DNA from: Amphritea sp. | GTDB lineage: Bacteria; Pseudomonadota; Gammaproteobacteria; Pseudomonadales; Balneatricaceae | Assembly: GCF_016744155.1 (NCBI RefSeq) | Contig: NZ_JADGEW010000001.1 | Span: forward strand, 487,714-551,713 | Direction of reading: 5' to 3' | DNA: 64,000 nucleotides | Part shown: piece by piece, positions 8,406-21,135 of the stretch | Numbering within the stretch: the stretch's first letter is position 1 | How the letters are laid out: each line of letters opens with the position of its first letter | Translations under genes and position numbers: made by a program | The notes under the pieces: model-generated | The model's input: the letters and a program-made list of their open reading frames with translations, nothing else | Databases searched by the model: none | What the model was told of the DNA's origin: nothing

Positions 8406-9215
8406 ATGGATCTGTTTTTTATACTGTCGAAGTTGTTCTGGGTGATTGTTAACCCGGGTAACTTGCTGATTTTATTATTGGTTTTAGCTTTGTTGAAAGG
8501 CTGGAAAACGCTCTCTTCATCTATCGCACTTTGTTTACTGTTCATTACATTCTATCCGGCAGGTAACTTGTTGTTACAGCCCCTGGAAAAGCGTTTCTCT
8601 TTGCCGGTTACGCTGCCAGAAAATATCGCGGGTGTGATTGTTTTGGGTGGCGCAGAAGAGGCGGAATTAAGCTCAATCTGGCAGCAGCCTCAGTTTAATA
8701 TGGCGGCGGAGCGGGATATGGCTATTTTGCCGTTGATGCAACGCTATGCCGATGTCCCGATTATTTTGACCGGTGGCTCCGGTTCGGTTCGTAAACCAGA
8801 GTTTCGTGGGGCGGATGTGCTGCAAAGCTGGTTGCAGGGACAGCAGTTAGATCATCGGGTTATATTTGAGCGGGATTCACGGAATACCTTTGAAAACGCA
8901 ATTTATAGTCAGGGCGTATTGCCCGCCGGTATCGAGTTTAATGACTCCCGGGGATGGTTGCTGGTGACATCGGCCTACCATATGCCAAGATCTGTGGGTA
9001 TTTTTCGTGCACAGGGCTGGAATGTTATTCCTTACCCGGTTGACTACTATTCTATGCCGGCAGGCTTTAATAGTGTGCGGGCGGACCTGGGGAAAAATCT
9101 ACACGAACTCTCAATCGGCGTTCGCGAATGGGTGGGTCTGGGGGCGTATTTTCTGACCGATAAAACCGATCAGCTTTTTCCGTCAGAGACTCTGGAGATC
9201 AGTTTGAATGAGTGA
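8406..9215 (+). CDS. YdcF/ElyC-like DUF218 membrane protein
   Basis: A 269-residue protein with two N-terminal membrane segments (residues about 5-30 and 37-57) and a DUF218 domain facing the periplasm. Domain hallmarks are GVIVLGGAEE, PIILTGGSGS, the charged ERDSRNTFENA, and TSAYHMPRSVGIFRAQGW. This is the layout of E. coli ElyC (about 259 residues), which affects envelope and peptidoglycan precursor metabolism; whether this protein does the same is inference. The 3' end overlaps recJ by 8 bases, so the two are probably translationally coupled. The same gene position between thrC and recJ is seen in related bacteria. Confidence 0.8.
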   Translation: MDLFFILSKLFWVIVNPGNLLILLLVLALLKGWKTLSSSIALCLLFITFYPAGNLLLQPLEKRFSLPVTLPENIAGVIVLGGAEEAELSSIWQQPQFNMAAERDMAILPLMQRYADVPIILTGGSGSVRKPEFRGADVLQSWLQGQQLDHRVIFERDSRNTFENAIYSQGVLPAGIEFNDSRGWLLVTSAYHMPRSVGIFRAQGWNVIPYPVDYYSMPAGFNSVRADLGKNLHELSIGVREWVGLGAYFLTDKTDQLFPSETLEISLNE

Positions 9216-10941
9216 ACTACTGATTCGTCGCCGTGAGGTGGATAAAAACAGTAATGTTTTCAACCAGGTACATCCGTTGTTGGCCAGGATCTACGCTAGT
9301 CGTGGGTTACATAATTCTGAAGAGCTGGGCAGAAGCCTGCAGACCTTGCAAACCGGTCGGGACATGCTGGGGCTGGATGCGGCGGTTAGCCGGCTAATCA
9401 CTGCGCTGGAGCAAGACCAGCATATCCTGATAGTGGGTGATTTCGATTGTGACGGCGCGACCAGTACCGCCGTTGGGATACTGGGGCTGGGAATGATGGG
9501 CGCGAACCGGGTGAGTTATCTGGTGCCCAACCGTTTTGAATATGGCTACGGGCTTAGTCCTGAAATTGTTAAGGTTGCAGCAGAACAGAAGCCTGATCTG
9601 ATCATTACCGTGGACAATGGTATCTCCAGTGTCGATGGTGTTGCTCAGGCAAATAGTCTTGGCATCGATGTCGTTGTTACCGACCATCACCTGCCCGGCG
9701 ATAAGCTGCCAGAAGCCTGTGCCATCGTTAATCCCAATCAGCCTGGCTGTAGTTTTAGTGAAAAATCCACCTGTGGCGTTGGCGTAATCTTCTACGTAAT
9801 GACGGCGCTTCGCAGAGCTTTAGACCAGCAAAATTGGTTCGAGAACCGGGGGCTGGCCAAGCCAAATCTGGGGTCCTTACTTGATCTGGTAGCGCTGGGC
9901 ACTGTGGCTGATGTTGTGCCGTTGGAGCAAAATAATCGCACCTTGGTTTATCAGGGGGTGCAGCGTATCCGTTCGGGTAAGGCGCGACCGGGTATTATCT
10001 CGCTGATAGATATTAGTGGGCGACAGCGAAGCCGTCTGACAGCAACCGATCTTGGTTTTGCGTTAGCGCCGCGTTTGAATGCGGCGGGACGTTTGGATGA
10101 TATGTCTATCGGTATTGAATGCCTGCTAACTAATGATGAAGAGCGTGCTCGGCAGTTAGCGGTACAGCTGGATACTCTGAATCAGGAGCGTCGGGGTATC
10201 GAGCAGGAGATGCAGCAGCAGGCAAATGCGCTGTTGGATGAGCTGCAACTTGATGCCGAGGGTGAGCTGCCCTTTGGTCTCTGCCTCTATGATGCGGACT
10301 GGCATCAGGGTGTGATCGGTATTCTGGCCTCGCGGATCAAAGAGAAAGTTAACCGTCCGGTGGTTGCTTTTGCCGTGGGTGATGAGGGTGAGCTAAAAGG
10401 CTCAGCCCGTTCGGTCAGTGGTTTTCATATCCGTGATGGACTGGATGCCGTGGCGGCGAAACATCCACAGCTCCTGAAAAAATTCGGTGGTCATGCGATG
10501 GCGGCTGGAATGACTATCGCGGCCGAGAATCTGGGGCTGTTTCAGCAGGCATTTGATGAGGCGGTACGACGTCAGTTGAGTGCTGAGCAGCTGCAGCATG
10601 CAGTGCTTACCGACGGCCAATTGAGTGGTTCTGAAATGAATATGGAGATGGCCGAGCTCTTACGAGAATCCGGGCCCTGGGGGCATCAATTCCCTGAACC
10701 GCTATTTGATGGTGAATTTTCTTTGCTACAGCAGAGAATAGTGGGCCAACGGCACTTGAAATTGGTGCTGATGGAGCCAGATAGTGGAGTAGCGATTGAT
10801 GCGATCCATTTTAACGCCGATACTGATACCTGGCCGAACGATTCAGTTCAGCGGGTCAGAGCGGTATTCCGTTTGGATGTAAACGAATTTCGCGGGCAGC
10901 GTAGCCTGCAACTGATGATAGACCACCTGCTGCCGCTCTGA
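9208..10941 (+). CDS. recJ: Single-stranded-DNA-specific exonuclease RecJ
   Basis: 5'-3' single-strand exonuclease used in RecF-pathway recombination, mismatch repair and restart of stalled forks. The 577-residue product has the DHH phosphoesterase motifs: VGDFDCDGATSTA (motif I, residues about 76-88), DNGISS, VVTDHHLPGD (the DHH motif) and ALGTVADVVPL. The DHHA1 region ends in KKFGGHAMAAGMTI, followed by the OB-like C-terminal domain (GQRHLKLVL). Length equals E. coli RecJ. It overlaps the preceding gene by 8 bases. Confidence 0.97.
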   Translation: MSELLIRRREVDKNSNVFNQVHPLLARIYASRGLHNSEELGRSLQTLQTGRDMLGLDAAVSRLITALEQDQHILIVGDFDCDGATSTAVGILGLGMMGANRVSYLVPNRFEYGYGLSPEIVKVAAEQKPDLIITVDNGISSVDGVAQANSLGIDVVVTDHHLPGDKLPEACAIVNPNQPGCSFSEKSTCGVGVIFYVMTALRRALDQQNWFENRGLAKPNLGSLLDLVALGTVADVVPLEQNNRTLVYQGVQRIRSGKARPGIISLIDISGRQRSRLTATDLGFALAPRLNAAGRLDDMSIGIECLLTNDEERARQLAVQLDTLNQERRGIEQEMQQQANALLDELQLDAEGELPFGLCLYDADWHQGVIGILASRIKEKVNRPVVAFAVGDEGELKGSARSVSGFHIRDGLDAVAAKHPQLLKKFGGHAMAAGMTIAAENLGLFQQAFDEAVRRQLSAEQLQHAVLTDGQLSGSEMNMEMAELLRESGPWGHQFPEPLFDGEFSLLQQRIVGQRHLKLVLMEPDSGVAIDAIHFNADTDTWPNDSVQRVRAVFRLDVNEFRGQRSLQLMIDHLLPL

Positions 10942-10971
10942 TTCGGCAGCAAGCAACATGAGAGATGAACG

Positions 10972-11154
10972 ATGAACGATTTTACCCTGGATGAATTGAA
11001 TACACTGGTCGCGGTTTTTGAAAAGGCCGGTATAGCTGAAGATGGCAGCGTTGAAGCTGAGATGTTTGGTCGTATCAAAGCTGCTCAGTCAGAGCGTGCT
11101 GAATTAGAAAGTATGGATTTTGATGATTGTTTGGGCGGTGCCTGCAAATTGTGA
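10972..11154 (+). CDS. Small acidic protein of unknown function between recJ and nfo
   Basis: A 60-residue ORF starting [20 protein letters not shown] and ending in [11 protein letters not shown] recognise no family. It is rich in Asp and Glu, predicted helical, and has two cysteines near the C-terminus. Support for being real: a GAGAG motif upstream, tight placement 30 bases after recJ, and a GTGA overlap in which its TGA stop shares bases with the GTG start of nfo, the pattern of translational coupling. It could also be a leader ORF that tunes nfo translation. Confidence 0.6.
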   Translation: MNDFTLDELNTLVAVFEKAGIAEDGSVEAEMFGRIKAAQSERAELESMDFDDCLGGACKL

Positions 11155-12008
11155 GTGGTCTACCACTTTATTATGTCGGCGCCCACGTTAGTGCCAGCGG
11201 CGGGGTTGAAAACGCCCCGCTGAATGCGGCAAAGCTGGGGGCGAATGCCTTTGCGCTGTTTACCAAAAACCAGCGCCGCTGGGAGGCTAAGCCCCTCACC
11301 TCAGGCAATATCAAAAAATTTCGCGACAGTTGTGAGCGTCTGGGATTCAAGGCCGAACAGATTCTGCCCCACGATAGCTATCTGATTAATTTGGGGCATC
11401 CGGAGGCGGAACCTTTAGAGAAGTCCCGTGCCGCCTTTATCGACGAGCTGCAGCGTTGTGAGCAGCTGGGGCTCTGTTATCTGAATTTTCATCCTGGTAG
11501 CCACCTGCGTAAAGTGGATGAGGAAACCTGCCTCAATACTATCGCTGAGTCGATTAATATTGCCCTGGATCAAACCTCTGGTGTGACGGCGGTCATCGAG
11601 AATACGGCGGGTCAGGGTAGTAATCTTGGATGCCGTTTCGAGCATCTGGCGCATATTATTGACCGGGTTGAAGATAAGAGTCGGGTGGGCGTTTGCCTGG
11701 ATACCTGTCATACCTTTGCTTCCGGTTATGATCTGCGTGACCGGGATGATTGCGAGAAAACCTTTACCGACTTTGAACGTATTGTTGGATTTGAATATCT
11801 TAAGGGCATGCACCTGAACGACTCAAAAGCGGCGTTCGATAGTCGTAAAGATCGCCATCATAGCTTAGGCATGGGTGAGATTGGTTTAGAAGTGTTTCGT
11901 TTCATTATGTCCGATGACCGCTTCCGTGGGATACCGATGGTGTTGGAAACCATCGATGATACGATCTGGGCGGAAGAGATTCAGATGTTGCGCTCGTTCC
12001 AGGGTTAA
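11151..12008 (+). CDS. nfo: Endonuclease IV (AP endonuclease)
   Basis: Zinc-dependent AP endonuclease of base excision repair, cleaving 5' to abasic sites and clearing blocked 3' ends. I choose the GTG at 11151, which overlaps the stop of the small ORF (GTGA); this gives [18 protein letters not shown] and 285 residues, the E. coli Nfo length. An upstream in-frame TTG at 11127 would add eight residues within the other ORF. Motifs: [60 protein letters not shown] and VLETID, which supply the metal ligands. The SulP gene converges from the other strand about 90 bases later, with no obvious terminator between. Confidence 0.95.
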   Translation: MSGLPLYYVGAHVSASGGVENAPLNAAKLGANAFALFTKNQRRWEAKPLTSGNIKKFRDSCERLGFKAEQILPHDSYLINLGHPEAEPLEKSRAAFIDELQRCEQLGLCYLNFHPGSHLRKVDEETCLNTIAESINIALDQTSGVTAVIENTAGQGSNLGCRFEHLAHIIDRVEDKSRVGVCLDTCHTFASGYDLRDRDDCEKTFTDFERIVGFEYLKGMHLNDSKAAFDSRKDRHHSLGMGEIGLEVFRFIMSDDRFRGIPMVLETIDDTIWAEEIQMLRSFQG

Positions 12009-12100
12009 GCTTTGTTCGCTGTCATCTATTGTTAGAAGCTGTCAGGGCCTGCAAACATCGCTTATTAAACTGTGTGTAACAGAACAGCTATTTTCTCACT

Positions 12101-13840
12101 TCAATCGATTATCACTCCTCGCTTTTCTTCCAGTGCACACATTGCATCATCAGCGGTAAAGAAGACCTGCCCCGGGCTTAGCTGTTGCAGAAAGTGTGTG
12201 CCTTTAAGTTTGTCCATGACTGGGCCTTTAACTTCTGCAAGGTGCAGGGTTATACCTTCTGAGGCTAATTGTGCTGTCAGATTTTCCAGGCTTTCAAGGG
12301 CGCTGGCATCGATAAAATTCACTGCATTACAGAGCAAAACGACATGGGCGACCTCTCGGTGGCTGGTGCACTGGGCACGAATAAAATCCTCAACAAAGCG
12401 GGTGTTGGCAAAGTAGAGGCTCTCGTCCACCCGGATAGCCAGTACATGTTTGTCCGTCGTGACTTCGTGGCGTTCAACGTTGCGAAAGTGCTGACTGTTA
12501 CCCACACGTCCCACGACCGCTATATGGGGCTGGCTGCTGCGGTATAGCAATAGCAGGAAAGAGATTGCGATGCCGCTGAGAATGCCTAACTCTACCCCCA
12601 GGGCCAGAACGAAAACAAAGGTGCTTAATAGTGTTAAGGCATCGGCTTTGTTGAACTTCCAGCTGTCAGTAAATGCACGGATATTGATCAGTGGCAGTAC
12701 GGCCATAATAATCACAGCGCCTAGAATTGCCTTCGGCAGATAGAAGAATAGGGGGGTGAAAAAACTGACTGTGAGGGCGACCATCAGCGCTGAAATGGCA
12801 GATGCAATAGTGGTTCGGGCGCCTGACGCGTGATTCACCATTGATCGGCCAAAGCCGCCGGCTACCGGGTAAGTGCCGCTAAAGGCGGCCCCTAGATTAG
12901 CAGCTCCCAGGGCGACCAGTTCCTTGTTCGGCTCGATACGTTCTCTATTGCGACTGGCGAGGGTTGTGCCAACGGATACGCTTTCGAGATAGCCAATCAG
13001 GGCGATTAGCAACGCCGGAGTTATTAATGTTTGCCAGAGCGCAAGGTCGATGTGAAAGCCGCTTATCGAGGGCAGTCCCTCTGGAATAACGCCAACGATA
13101 GCGACCTGCTGGCTCTGATCTAGTCCCAGCGACGCAACCGTAGTGATACCGATGATCATCGCGAACATGGGGCCAGCCCGGCATATAGGTTGAACCAGCC
13201 AGCCGGGTAGTTGTGAATTTTTGAGTAAAACAATCAGTTTTTCTTTTACCAGCCAGAGTGTCACCAGACCGAGTATTCCCAGCATTAGAGCCGTGCTGTT
13301 GAGTTCATTCAGATTGCTGAGAAGATAGCCAAAGGAGTCGGTGATAAAGCCGCCATTCGGGATGTCCAAGCCGGTTAAGTGACGAATCTGGCTAACGGCT
13401 ATTAGCAGGGCGGCGGCACTGGTAAAGCCGGAGATCACCGAATGGCTCATAAAGTTGACGATAGAGCCGAGTTGTAAGCAGCGGAGCATTAACAAAATTA
13501 AGCCGACCAGGAGGGAGAGGTTAATAGCAACGGTGGCAGGATCAGCTAAACCGCTGGCACTGGTATCTGCAATGGTAGAGCCTACCATTAATGAGGTGAT
13601 AGCGACCGGGCCTACAGCAAGGCTACGGCTGGAGCCCAGCAGAGCGTATATAAGTAGAGGAATGATTGCGCCATATAAGCCAAACTGAGGCGGGAGCCCT
13701 GCTAGAAAAGCATATGCCATTCCCTGAGGGATCAGTAGTACGCCGACAACGATGCCTGCGACCAGATCACTGGCAAAATCATCCCGGTGATAGTGTTTAA
13801 TCCACTGGGTAAGGGGTAGGTAGTCGACTAATCCGGGCAT
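12101..13840 (-). CDS. SulP family anion transporter with STAS domain
   Basis: Inner-membrane SLC26/SulP transporter, 579 residues. About 12 membrane segments occupy residues 20-430; SulP hallmarks are VGVLLIPQGMAYAFLAGLPP near the N-terminus and LAVGPVAITSLMVG. The C-terminus is a cytoplasmic STAS domain (ILAIRVDESLYFANTRFVEDF, VVLLCNAVNFIDASALESLE). Substrates in the family include sulfate, bicarbonate and dicarboxylates; nothing here fixes the choice, although no Fe-S or sulfur assimilation genes are adjacent. It is transcribed alone, opposite to the flanking nfo and nudF. The 131 bases between its start and nudF should hold divergent promoters. Confidence 0.9.
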   Translation of the reverse strand: MPGLVDYLPLTQWIKHYHRDDFASDLVAGIVVGVLLIPQGMAYAFLAGLPPQFGLYGAIIPLLIYALLGSSRSLAVGPVAITSLMVGSTIADTSASGLADPATVAINLSLLVGLILLMLRCLQLGSIVNFMSHSVISGFTSAAALLIAVSQIRHLTGLDIPNGGFITDSFGYLLSNLNELNSTALMLGILGLVTLWLVKEKLIVLLKNSQLPGWLVQPICRAGPMFAMIIGITTVASLGLDQSQQVAIVGVIPEGLPSISGFHIDLALWQTLITPALLIALIGYLESVSVGTTLASRNRERIEPNKELVALGAANLGAAFSGTYPVAGGFGRSMVNHASGARTTIASAISALMVALTVSFFTPLFFYLPKAILGAVIIMAVLPLINIRAFTDSWKFNKADALTLLSTFVFVLALGVELGILSGIAISFLLLLYRSSQPHIAVVGRVGNSQHFRNVERHEVTTDKHVLAIRVDESLYFANTRFVEDFIRAQCTSHREVAHVVLLCNAVNFIDASALESLENLTAQLASEGITLHLAEVKGPVMDKLKGTHFLQQLSPGQVFFTADDAMCALEEKRGVIID

Positions 13841-13971
13841 AAGGCTAGCCTATATTTCTATTTGGAATAACTATATCTCCCATAATTATAACTCCTGTTC
13901 AGAGGCGCTGACCAGCCATGTTATATTTGCTCTCTGTTTTTTAATTCACCCTGTGTATCTGGAACTCTGTT

Positions 13972-14595
13972 ATGGCGAATTGGCAACCCAGGTTTACCTC
14001 AGCTGATGTGGAAATAACTGAACAGGAAAGGCTCTGTGATGGTTTCTTCAAAATCAGTCGATTGAATATTCGGCATGCGCTGTTTGAAGGTGGTGAAGTC
14101 GAGGTGGTACGCGAACAGTTTCAACGTGATGATGCGGTCTGTGTACTGCTGTTTGATCCTGTCAGAGATACTATTGTATTGATTGAGCAGTTCCGGGTAG
14201 GGGCGTTAAACAGGCCCAATGGCCCTTGGTTGCTGGAGCTGGTGGCGGGAATTGTAGAGCAGGGTGAAACCCCTGAGGATGTTGCTCTGCGTGAGGCGGT
14301 GGAAGAAGCGGGAGCCCATATCTACGATATAGTGCCGATAACCCGCTATCTGCCCAGTGCAGGCGGCAGTGATGAATATATCGAGCTGCTCTGTGCCAGG
14401 GTTGATAGTGACAGCGTGGGTGGCGTGCATGGGCTGGCCCATGAAGGCGAAGATATTCTGGTGCATGTGCTACCCTTTGCTGAGGTGTGTGAGATGGTGG
14501 CAAATACCACTATCGATAATGCGGCGACTATTATTGCGGTACAATGGTTGCAATTGAATAAGCAAAAACTCCTGCAACGCTGGGGATGTTTGTAA
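13972..14595 (+). CDS. nudF: ADP-ribose pyrophosphatase (Nudix hydrolase)
   Basis: Hydrolyses ADP-ribose to AMP and ribose-5-phosphate. The 207-residue product carries the Nudix box GETPEDVALREAVEEAGA (residues about 97-114, with the REAVEEAG core) after the ELVAGIVEQ lead-in, and the upstream FEGGEVEVVREQFQRDDAV typical of NudF. The ASAGGSDEY-like loop (PSAGGSDEYIELLCARV) is the ADP-ribose-type signature. It starts the nudF-yqiB-cpdA-yqiA-parE set found in the same order in E. coli, which supports the name. Confidence 0.94.
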   Translation: MANWQPRFTSADVEITEQERLCDGFFKISRLNIRHALFEGGEVEVVREQFQRDDAVCVLLFDPVRDTIVLIEQFRVGALNRPNGPWLLELVAGIVEQGETPEDVALREAVEEAGAHIYDIVPITRYLPSAGGSDEYIELLCARVDSDSVGGVHGLAHEGEDILVHVLPFAEVCEMVANTTIDNAATIIAVQWLQLNKQKLLQRWGCL

Positions 14596-14663
14596 GTTTC
14601 GTATTCAGTAAGCTGTTTCAATGAATCGTGACTGAATGATGAAGAGCTGAATGTCTGGAAAAT

Positions 14664-15104
14664 ATGAAAAAACGTTATATCCCTGACCTGGTAAAGCAGA
14701 TGGCTGATTGTGAAGCCAACTATCAGCGCTTGATGCGGCTGATGCCGGATCTTGAGCTGTGCGATGAGCGCGAGTTCGAGGTGCACTGGCATGCTCAGCA
14801 GAGCACAGTGCGCTTGCAGGTTGAAGAACGTTTTACTTATACCACTACAGTATTAGTATCCCAGAGTTTTGATCACAGCTGGCTCGAAGCCCCAAGTCTT
14901 GTCGTACGGATCTATCATGATGCCCGGGTCGCAGAGGTGATCTGCCTGAAGAGTCGGCGTCAGTTCAGGGGGGTGTATAGCTACCCGAATGATCGGATGC
15001 ATCAGAAAGATGAAAAAGCTCAGCTGAACCAGTATTTGGGCGAATGGCTCAGTCACTGTCTGACACATGGTCAGGCGACAGAACCTGCTTTTAGTTATTC
15101 ATGA
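14664..15104 (+). CDS. yqiB: DUF1249 protein YqiB
   Basis: A 146-residue cytoplasmic protein of the DUF1249 family, function unknown. Its start (MKKRYIPDLVKQMADCEANYQRLMRLMPD) and the central SLVVRIYHDARVAEVICLKSRR with YSYPNDRMHQKDEKAQLN are diagnostic. Length matches E. coli YqiB (about 140). Its stop overlaps the cpdA start by 4 bases (ATGA), indicating coupled translation with the cAMP phosphodiesterase. Confidence 0.92.
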   Translation: MKKRYIPDLVKQMADCEANYQRLMRLMPDLELCDEREFEVHWHAQQSTVRLQVEERFTYTTTVLVSQSFDHSWLEAPSLVVRIYHDARVAEVICLKSRRQFRGVYSYPNDRMHQKDEKAQLNQYLGEWLSHCLTHGQATEPAFSYS

Positions 15105-15877
15105 ATCCTCTGGTTATTGCTCAGATTACCGATTGCCATCTTCAGAATGATCCTCAACAGGGGTATCGTGGGTTGGATGTTGAGCAGCACCTGGACTTAG
15201 TTGTCGGTGACCTGTTACAGCAATCTGAAACTGTCGATATGATTCTCTGGACTGGTGACTTGGTTCATCACGGCGCGGTAAGGGGCTATCAGCGTCTGAG
15301 TGAGCGTATCTCAAAGCTCTCTATTCCCAGTTTCTGGATACCCGGTAACCACGATGATGCTGAACTGATGCAGCGGATTGGAGATCAGGCTGAAGGTCGT
15401 CTGAATCAGCGTGTCGTTCAGGCAAATGATTGGGCGATAATTCTTCTGGACAGTACTTCTGAACCGGATGGCCAGGGTGGCGGTAGTCTGGCTCAGAGTG
15501 AGCTGGACTTCCTCCAACAGCAGTTGCGGGCGTTGAGTGATCTGTCTTGTCTGATCGTCTTGCATCATAATCCAGTGCCGGTTGAAAGTGACTGGCAGGA
15601 CCAGATTATGCTGGGTAATGCGGAGGCGTTTTGGCAGCTGTTGGCCGCTCATGAAAATGTCCGAGGGGTGATCAATGGTCATGTTCACCAGCCTAAGGAT
15701 AGTGACATTAACGGGGTGCGGGTGATGATGACGCCAGCCACTTCGGTTCAGTTTAAAGTGGGGTGCAGTCAGTTTGCGCTGGAAGACCACTCCGCTCTGC
15801 AAGCACCGGCTTATCGTCTTCTGAAGCTCTTTAGCGATGGTCAGATAACGACCTCGGTCAAAAGAGTGGCTGGTTGA
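15101..15877 (+). CDS. cpdA: 3',5'-cyclic AMP phosphodiesterase CpdA
   Basis: Metallophosphoesterase that hydrolyses cAMP to AMP and so lowers CRP signalling. The 258-residue product shows the ordered metal motifs: QITDCHL (D-x-H), WTGDLVHHG, PGNHDD, LHHNPVPV, and NGHVHQP. Length is close to E. coli CpdA (275). It overlaps yqiB by 4 bases. An 87-base gap to yqiA contains a LexA-like operator and probably a new promoter, so cpdA may end the first transcript. Confidence 0.93.
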   Translation: MNPLVIAQITDCHLQNDPQQGYRGLDVEQHLDLVVGDLLQQSETVDMILWTGDLVHHGAVRGYQRLSERISKLSIPSFWIPGNHDDAELMQRIGDQAEGRLNQRVVQANDWAIILLDSTSEPDGQGGGSLAQSELDFLQQQLRALSDLSCLIVLHHNPVPVESDWQDQIMLGNAEAFWQLLAAHENVRGVINGHVHQPKDSDINGVRVMMTPATSVQFKVGCSQFALEDHSALQAPAYRLLKLFSDGQITTSVKRVAG

Positions 15878-15905
15878 GGTTGCAACCTATCCTGCTCTCC
15901 GGTAC

Positions 15906-15933
15906 TTTACAAAAAGCATGTATATATATACAG
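15906..15933 (+). promoter_or_regulatory. LexA-like SOS box before yqiA-parE, overlapping a possible promoter
   Basis: ATGTATATATATACAG at 15918-15933 matches the E. coli LexA consensus CTGTATATATATACAG at 15 of 16 positions; only the first base differs. TTTACA at 15906-15911 is a good -35 box, which would put the operator over the -10 region, the usual geometry of a LexA-repressed promoter. The box ends 31 bases before the yqiA ATG. An AT-alternating palindrome could arise by chance, so binding is inference. Confidence 0.5.
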
Positions 15934-15964
15934 ATAAAGCTAGTAGCAGATAGAAAGGTTATTA

Positions 15965-18495
<2,531 letters not shown>

Positions 18496-18563
18496 GTCAG
18501 TATCGGTTAGCAGATGCGCGCGATATTACAGAATATGAGTTTGAACAGCTCCTGGGATAAGAA

Positions 18564-20846
18564 ATGAGCGGAACAGTACATATCGACGAAGGCGTAGAAC
18601 GCCTGTCAATGAAAGACTATACCGAGAAGGCGTACCTGGATTACTCCATGTACGTGATTCTGGATCGGGCCCTGCCGAATATCGGTGACGGTTTGAAGCC
18701 GGTACAGCGACGCATTGTGTATGCGATGTCGGAGCTGGGGTTGAAATCCACGGCGAAATATAAGAAATCGGCCCGTACCGTAGGCGACGTGCTGGGTAAG
18801 TTCCACCCCCACGGTGACAGTGCATGCTACGAAGCAATGGTGTTGATGGCGCAGCCATTCTCCTACCGCTATCCACTGGTGGATGGTCAGGGTAACTGGG
18901 GTTCTCCCGATGACCCGAAATCTTTTGCCGCGATGCGTTATACCGAGTCGAAGCTGGCGAAGTATGCCGAAGTGCTGCTTAAAGAGGTGGCACAGGGTAC
19001 CGTTGAATGGGGTGCTAACTTTGATGGTACTTTACAGGAACCGATGACGCTGCCGGCGCGTCTGCCGAATATTTTGCTCAATGGTACTACCGGTATTGCC
19101 GTAGGTATGGCGACTGATATTCCGCCCCATAATCTGCGTGAAGTGACACAGGCCTGTATTCAACTGCTGTCCAAGCCGAGCACTAGTCTTGAGGATCTGT
19201 GCGAGATCATACCGGGGCCAGATATGCCTACGGAAGCGGAGCTGATAACGCCGCGTCATGAACTGCGTAAAATGTACGAGACTGGCAAAGGCAGTCTGAG
19301 AATGCGGGCGGTGTACAGTAAAGAGCAGGGTGATATTGTTATCACCGCGCTGCCGTATCAGGTGTCAGGGGCTAAGATTCTGGAGCAGATCGCCCATCAG
19401 ATGCAGCAGAAGAAGCTGCCGATGGTGTCTGACCTTCGCGATGAATCAAACCATGAAAATCCTACCCGGCTGGTGATCGTTCCCCGTTCTAACCGCATTG
19501 ATGTTGAGCAGCTAATGGCGCACTTGTTCGCCAGTACTGATCTGGAGCGTACTTACCGGGTCAATATGAATATGATCGGTATCGATGGCCGGCCGCAGGT
19601 GAAAAATCTTAAGCAGATTCTCACGGAGTGGCTGCTGTACCGTACCGAAACCGTGCGTCGCCGCTTACAGTACCGCCTGGATAAGGTATTGGCGCGACTG
19701 CATATTCTTGAAGGTTTGATGGTTGCTTATCTGCATATTGATGAAGTGATTGAAATCATCCGCACCGAGGAGAAGCCGAAGCTGGTGATGATCGAGCGTT
19801 TCGGGATCTCTGAAATACAGGCTGAGGCGATTCTTGAAATACGTCTCAGACAGCTGGCCAAGCTGGAAGAGATCAAGATCCGTGGTGAGATGGATGAGCT
19901 TATTGAAGAGCGTAAGTATCTGGAAGAGATCCTGGGTTCTGAAAAGCTGATGCGTAAACTGATCCGGGATGAGCTGAAAGCCGACGCGAAAGAGTACGGT
20001 GACGACCGTCGTTCTCCGATAGTGGCACGTGAAGAGGCGAAAGCGCTGGATGAGAAGTCGCTGCTAACAGCCGATCCGATTACGGCTGTCATCTCTAAGC
20101 AGGGATGGATTCGTTCTGCTAAAGGCCATGATATTGATCCTGAAGGTCTGAGCTATAAATCAGGCGATGGTTTCAAGCTGGCTTGTCCAGGGCGGATGAA
20201 TCAGCCTGTTATTTTGATGGATAGTACCGGCAGGGCCTATTCACTCGAAGCGCACACTCTTCCGTCGGCGCGAGGACAGGGAGAGCCCATAACGGGGAAG
20301 CTGACCTTGCCAAAGGGCGCGACTATCGATGGCGCTATTGCCGGCAAAGATGATGACGCTGTACTGCTGGTGTCTGATGCAGGTTATGGTTTTGTTACAA
20401 AAATTGCTGATATGACCAGTAAAACCCGTACCGGTAAAGCTACTCTGACGCTGCCTAAAGGGTCTAAAGGTATGGCGCCGATGGCGCTTAAGCGTAAAGA
20501 GAGTGATCTGCTGGTGGCCGTCACTAACGAAGGTCGGATGTTGGTATTCCCGGTAAAAGATCTGCCAGAGCTCGGTCGGGGTAAAGGTAATAAAATTATC
20601 AATATTCCTTCCGCAAAAGCCGCTGCCAGAGAGGAGTTGCTGGTCGCAATAGTCACTTTGGCTCCAGATGACACTCTGTTGGTTAATTCCGGTCGTCAGC
20701 ATTTGAAGATGAAGCCTTCTGATCTTGAGCATTATCGGGGAGAGCGTGGTCGTCGGGGGAATAAGCTGCCACGGGGTTATCAGCGTGTGGATTCGCTGGA
20801 TGTTATTGGTAAATCTTCCTTGGCTCCTGAGCCGGAAGACACATAA
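18564..20846 (+). CDS. parC: DNA topoisomerase IV subunit A
   Basis: DNA-cleaving subunit of topoisomerase IV, partner of ParE encoded 68 bases upstream. The 760-residue product has the winged-helix breakage region with catalytic Y126 in [11 protein letters not shown], the DNA-gate and coiled-coil arms, and a C-terminal beta-propeller of ParC type (no GyrA box QRRGGKG seen). The quinolone-determining region is [19 protein letters not shown] with Ser86 and Glu90 at the positions equivalent to E. coli S80 and E84, thus the unmutated form. A strong terminator follows. Confidence 0.97.
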   Translation: MSGTVHIDEGVERLSMKDYTEKAYLDYSMYVILDRALPNIGDGLKPVQRRIVYAMSELGLKSTAKYKKSARTVGDVLGKFHPHGDSACYEAMVLMAQPFSYRYPLVDGQGNWGSPDDPKSFAAMRYTESKLAKYAEVLLKEVAQGTVEWGANFDGTLQEPMTLPARLPNILLNGTTGIAVGMATDIPPHNLREVTQACIQLLSKPSTSLEDLCEIIPGPDMPTEAELITPRHELRKMYETGKGSLRMRAVYSKEQGDIVITALPYQVSGAKILEQIAHQMQQKKLPMVSDLRDESNHENPTRLVIVPRSNRIDVEQLMAHLFASTDLERTYRVNMNMIGIDGRPQVKNLKQILTEWLLYRTETVRRRLQYRLDKVLARLHILEGLMVAYLHIDEVIEIIRTEEKPKLVMIERFGISEIQAEAILEIRLRQLAKLEEIKIRGEMDELIEERKYLEEILGSEKLMRKLIRDELKADAKEYGDDRRSPIVAREEAKALDEKSLLTADPITAVISKQGWIRSAKGHDIDPEGLSYKSGDGFKLACPGRMNQPVILMDSTGRAYSLEAHTLPSARGQGEPITGKLTLPKGATIDGAIAGKDDDAVLLVSDAGYGFVTKIADMTSKTRTGKATLTLPKGSKGMAPMALKRKESDLLVAVTNEGRMLVFPVKDLPELGRGKGNKIINIPSAKAAAREELLVAIVTLAPDDTLLVNSGRQHLKMKPSDLEHYRGERGRRGNKLPRGYQRVDSLDVIGKSSLAPEPEDT

Positions 20847-20871
20847 AAAAAGGGGCGAAAGCCCTTTTTTT
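20845..20871 (+). terminator. Rho-independent terminator of parC
   Basis: AAAAAAGGGGC and GCCCTTTTTT pair around a GAAA tetraloop, followed by T. The A side begins within the TAA stop codon of parC. Confidence 0.93.
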
Positions 20872-20982
20872 ATGTCATTTCAAAGCGCAGTGGTGTTGTT
20901 GGTTAGAGATGTTGGTCGTCGGTTTTACTTAAATATTATAAATTGATTCCTCTATTTGCTTTCTTCTGGGCGCAGTTATCTG

Positions 20983-21135
20983 TAAAATACTGCCCCTAAC
21001 TCTCTTCTGTGTGGTCGTTTTTTAGTCAGGATTTTGCGACCAATCAGAATATTAAAACTGCCCTGTATGATCTGACAATATAGGTAATAGACTCTGTGAG
21101 CACTGTTCGAAAGTGTTTTCAGAATAGGAAAAAGC
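20983..21135 (+). promoter_or_regulatory. rpsA promoter -10 element and structured 5' leader
   Basis: TAAAAT at 20983-20988 followed by the G/C-rich ACTGCCCC looks like a ribosomal-type -10 box and discriminator; the -35 region is weak. The leader of about 140 bases contains TGGTCG (21012-21017) pairing with CGACCA (21037-21042) around a loop holding AGTCAGGA. In E. coli the rpsA leader folds into hairpins with GGA-containing loops used for S1 autoregulation; a similar role here is inference. The start codon is preceded by TAGGAAAAAGC. Confidence 0.4.

Noticed and set aside
20241-20732. 163-residue minus-strand ORF opposite parC
   Set aside because: Shadow of the parC propeller; composition typical of antisense reading.
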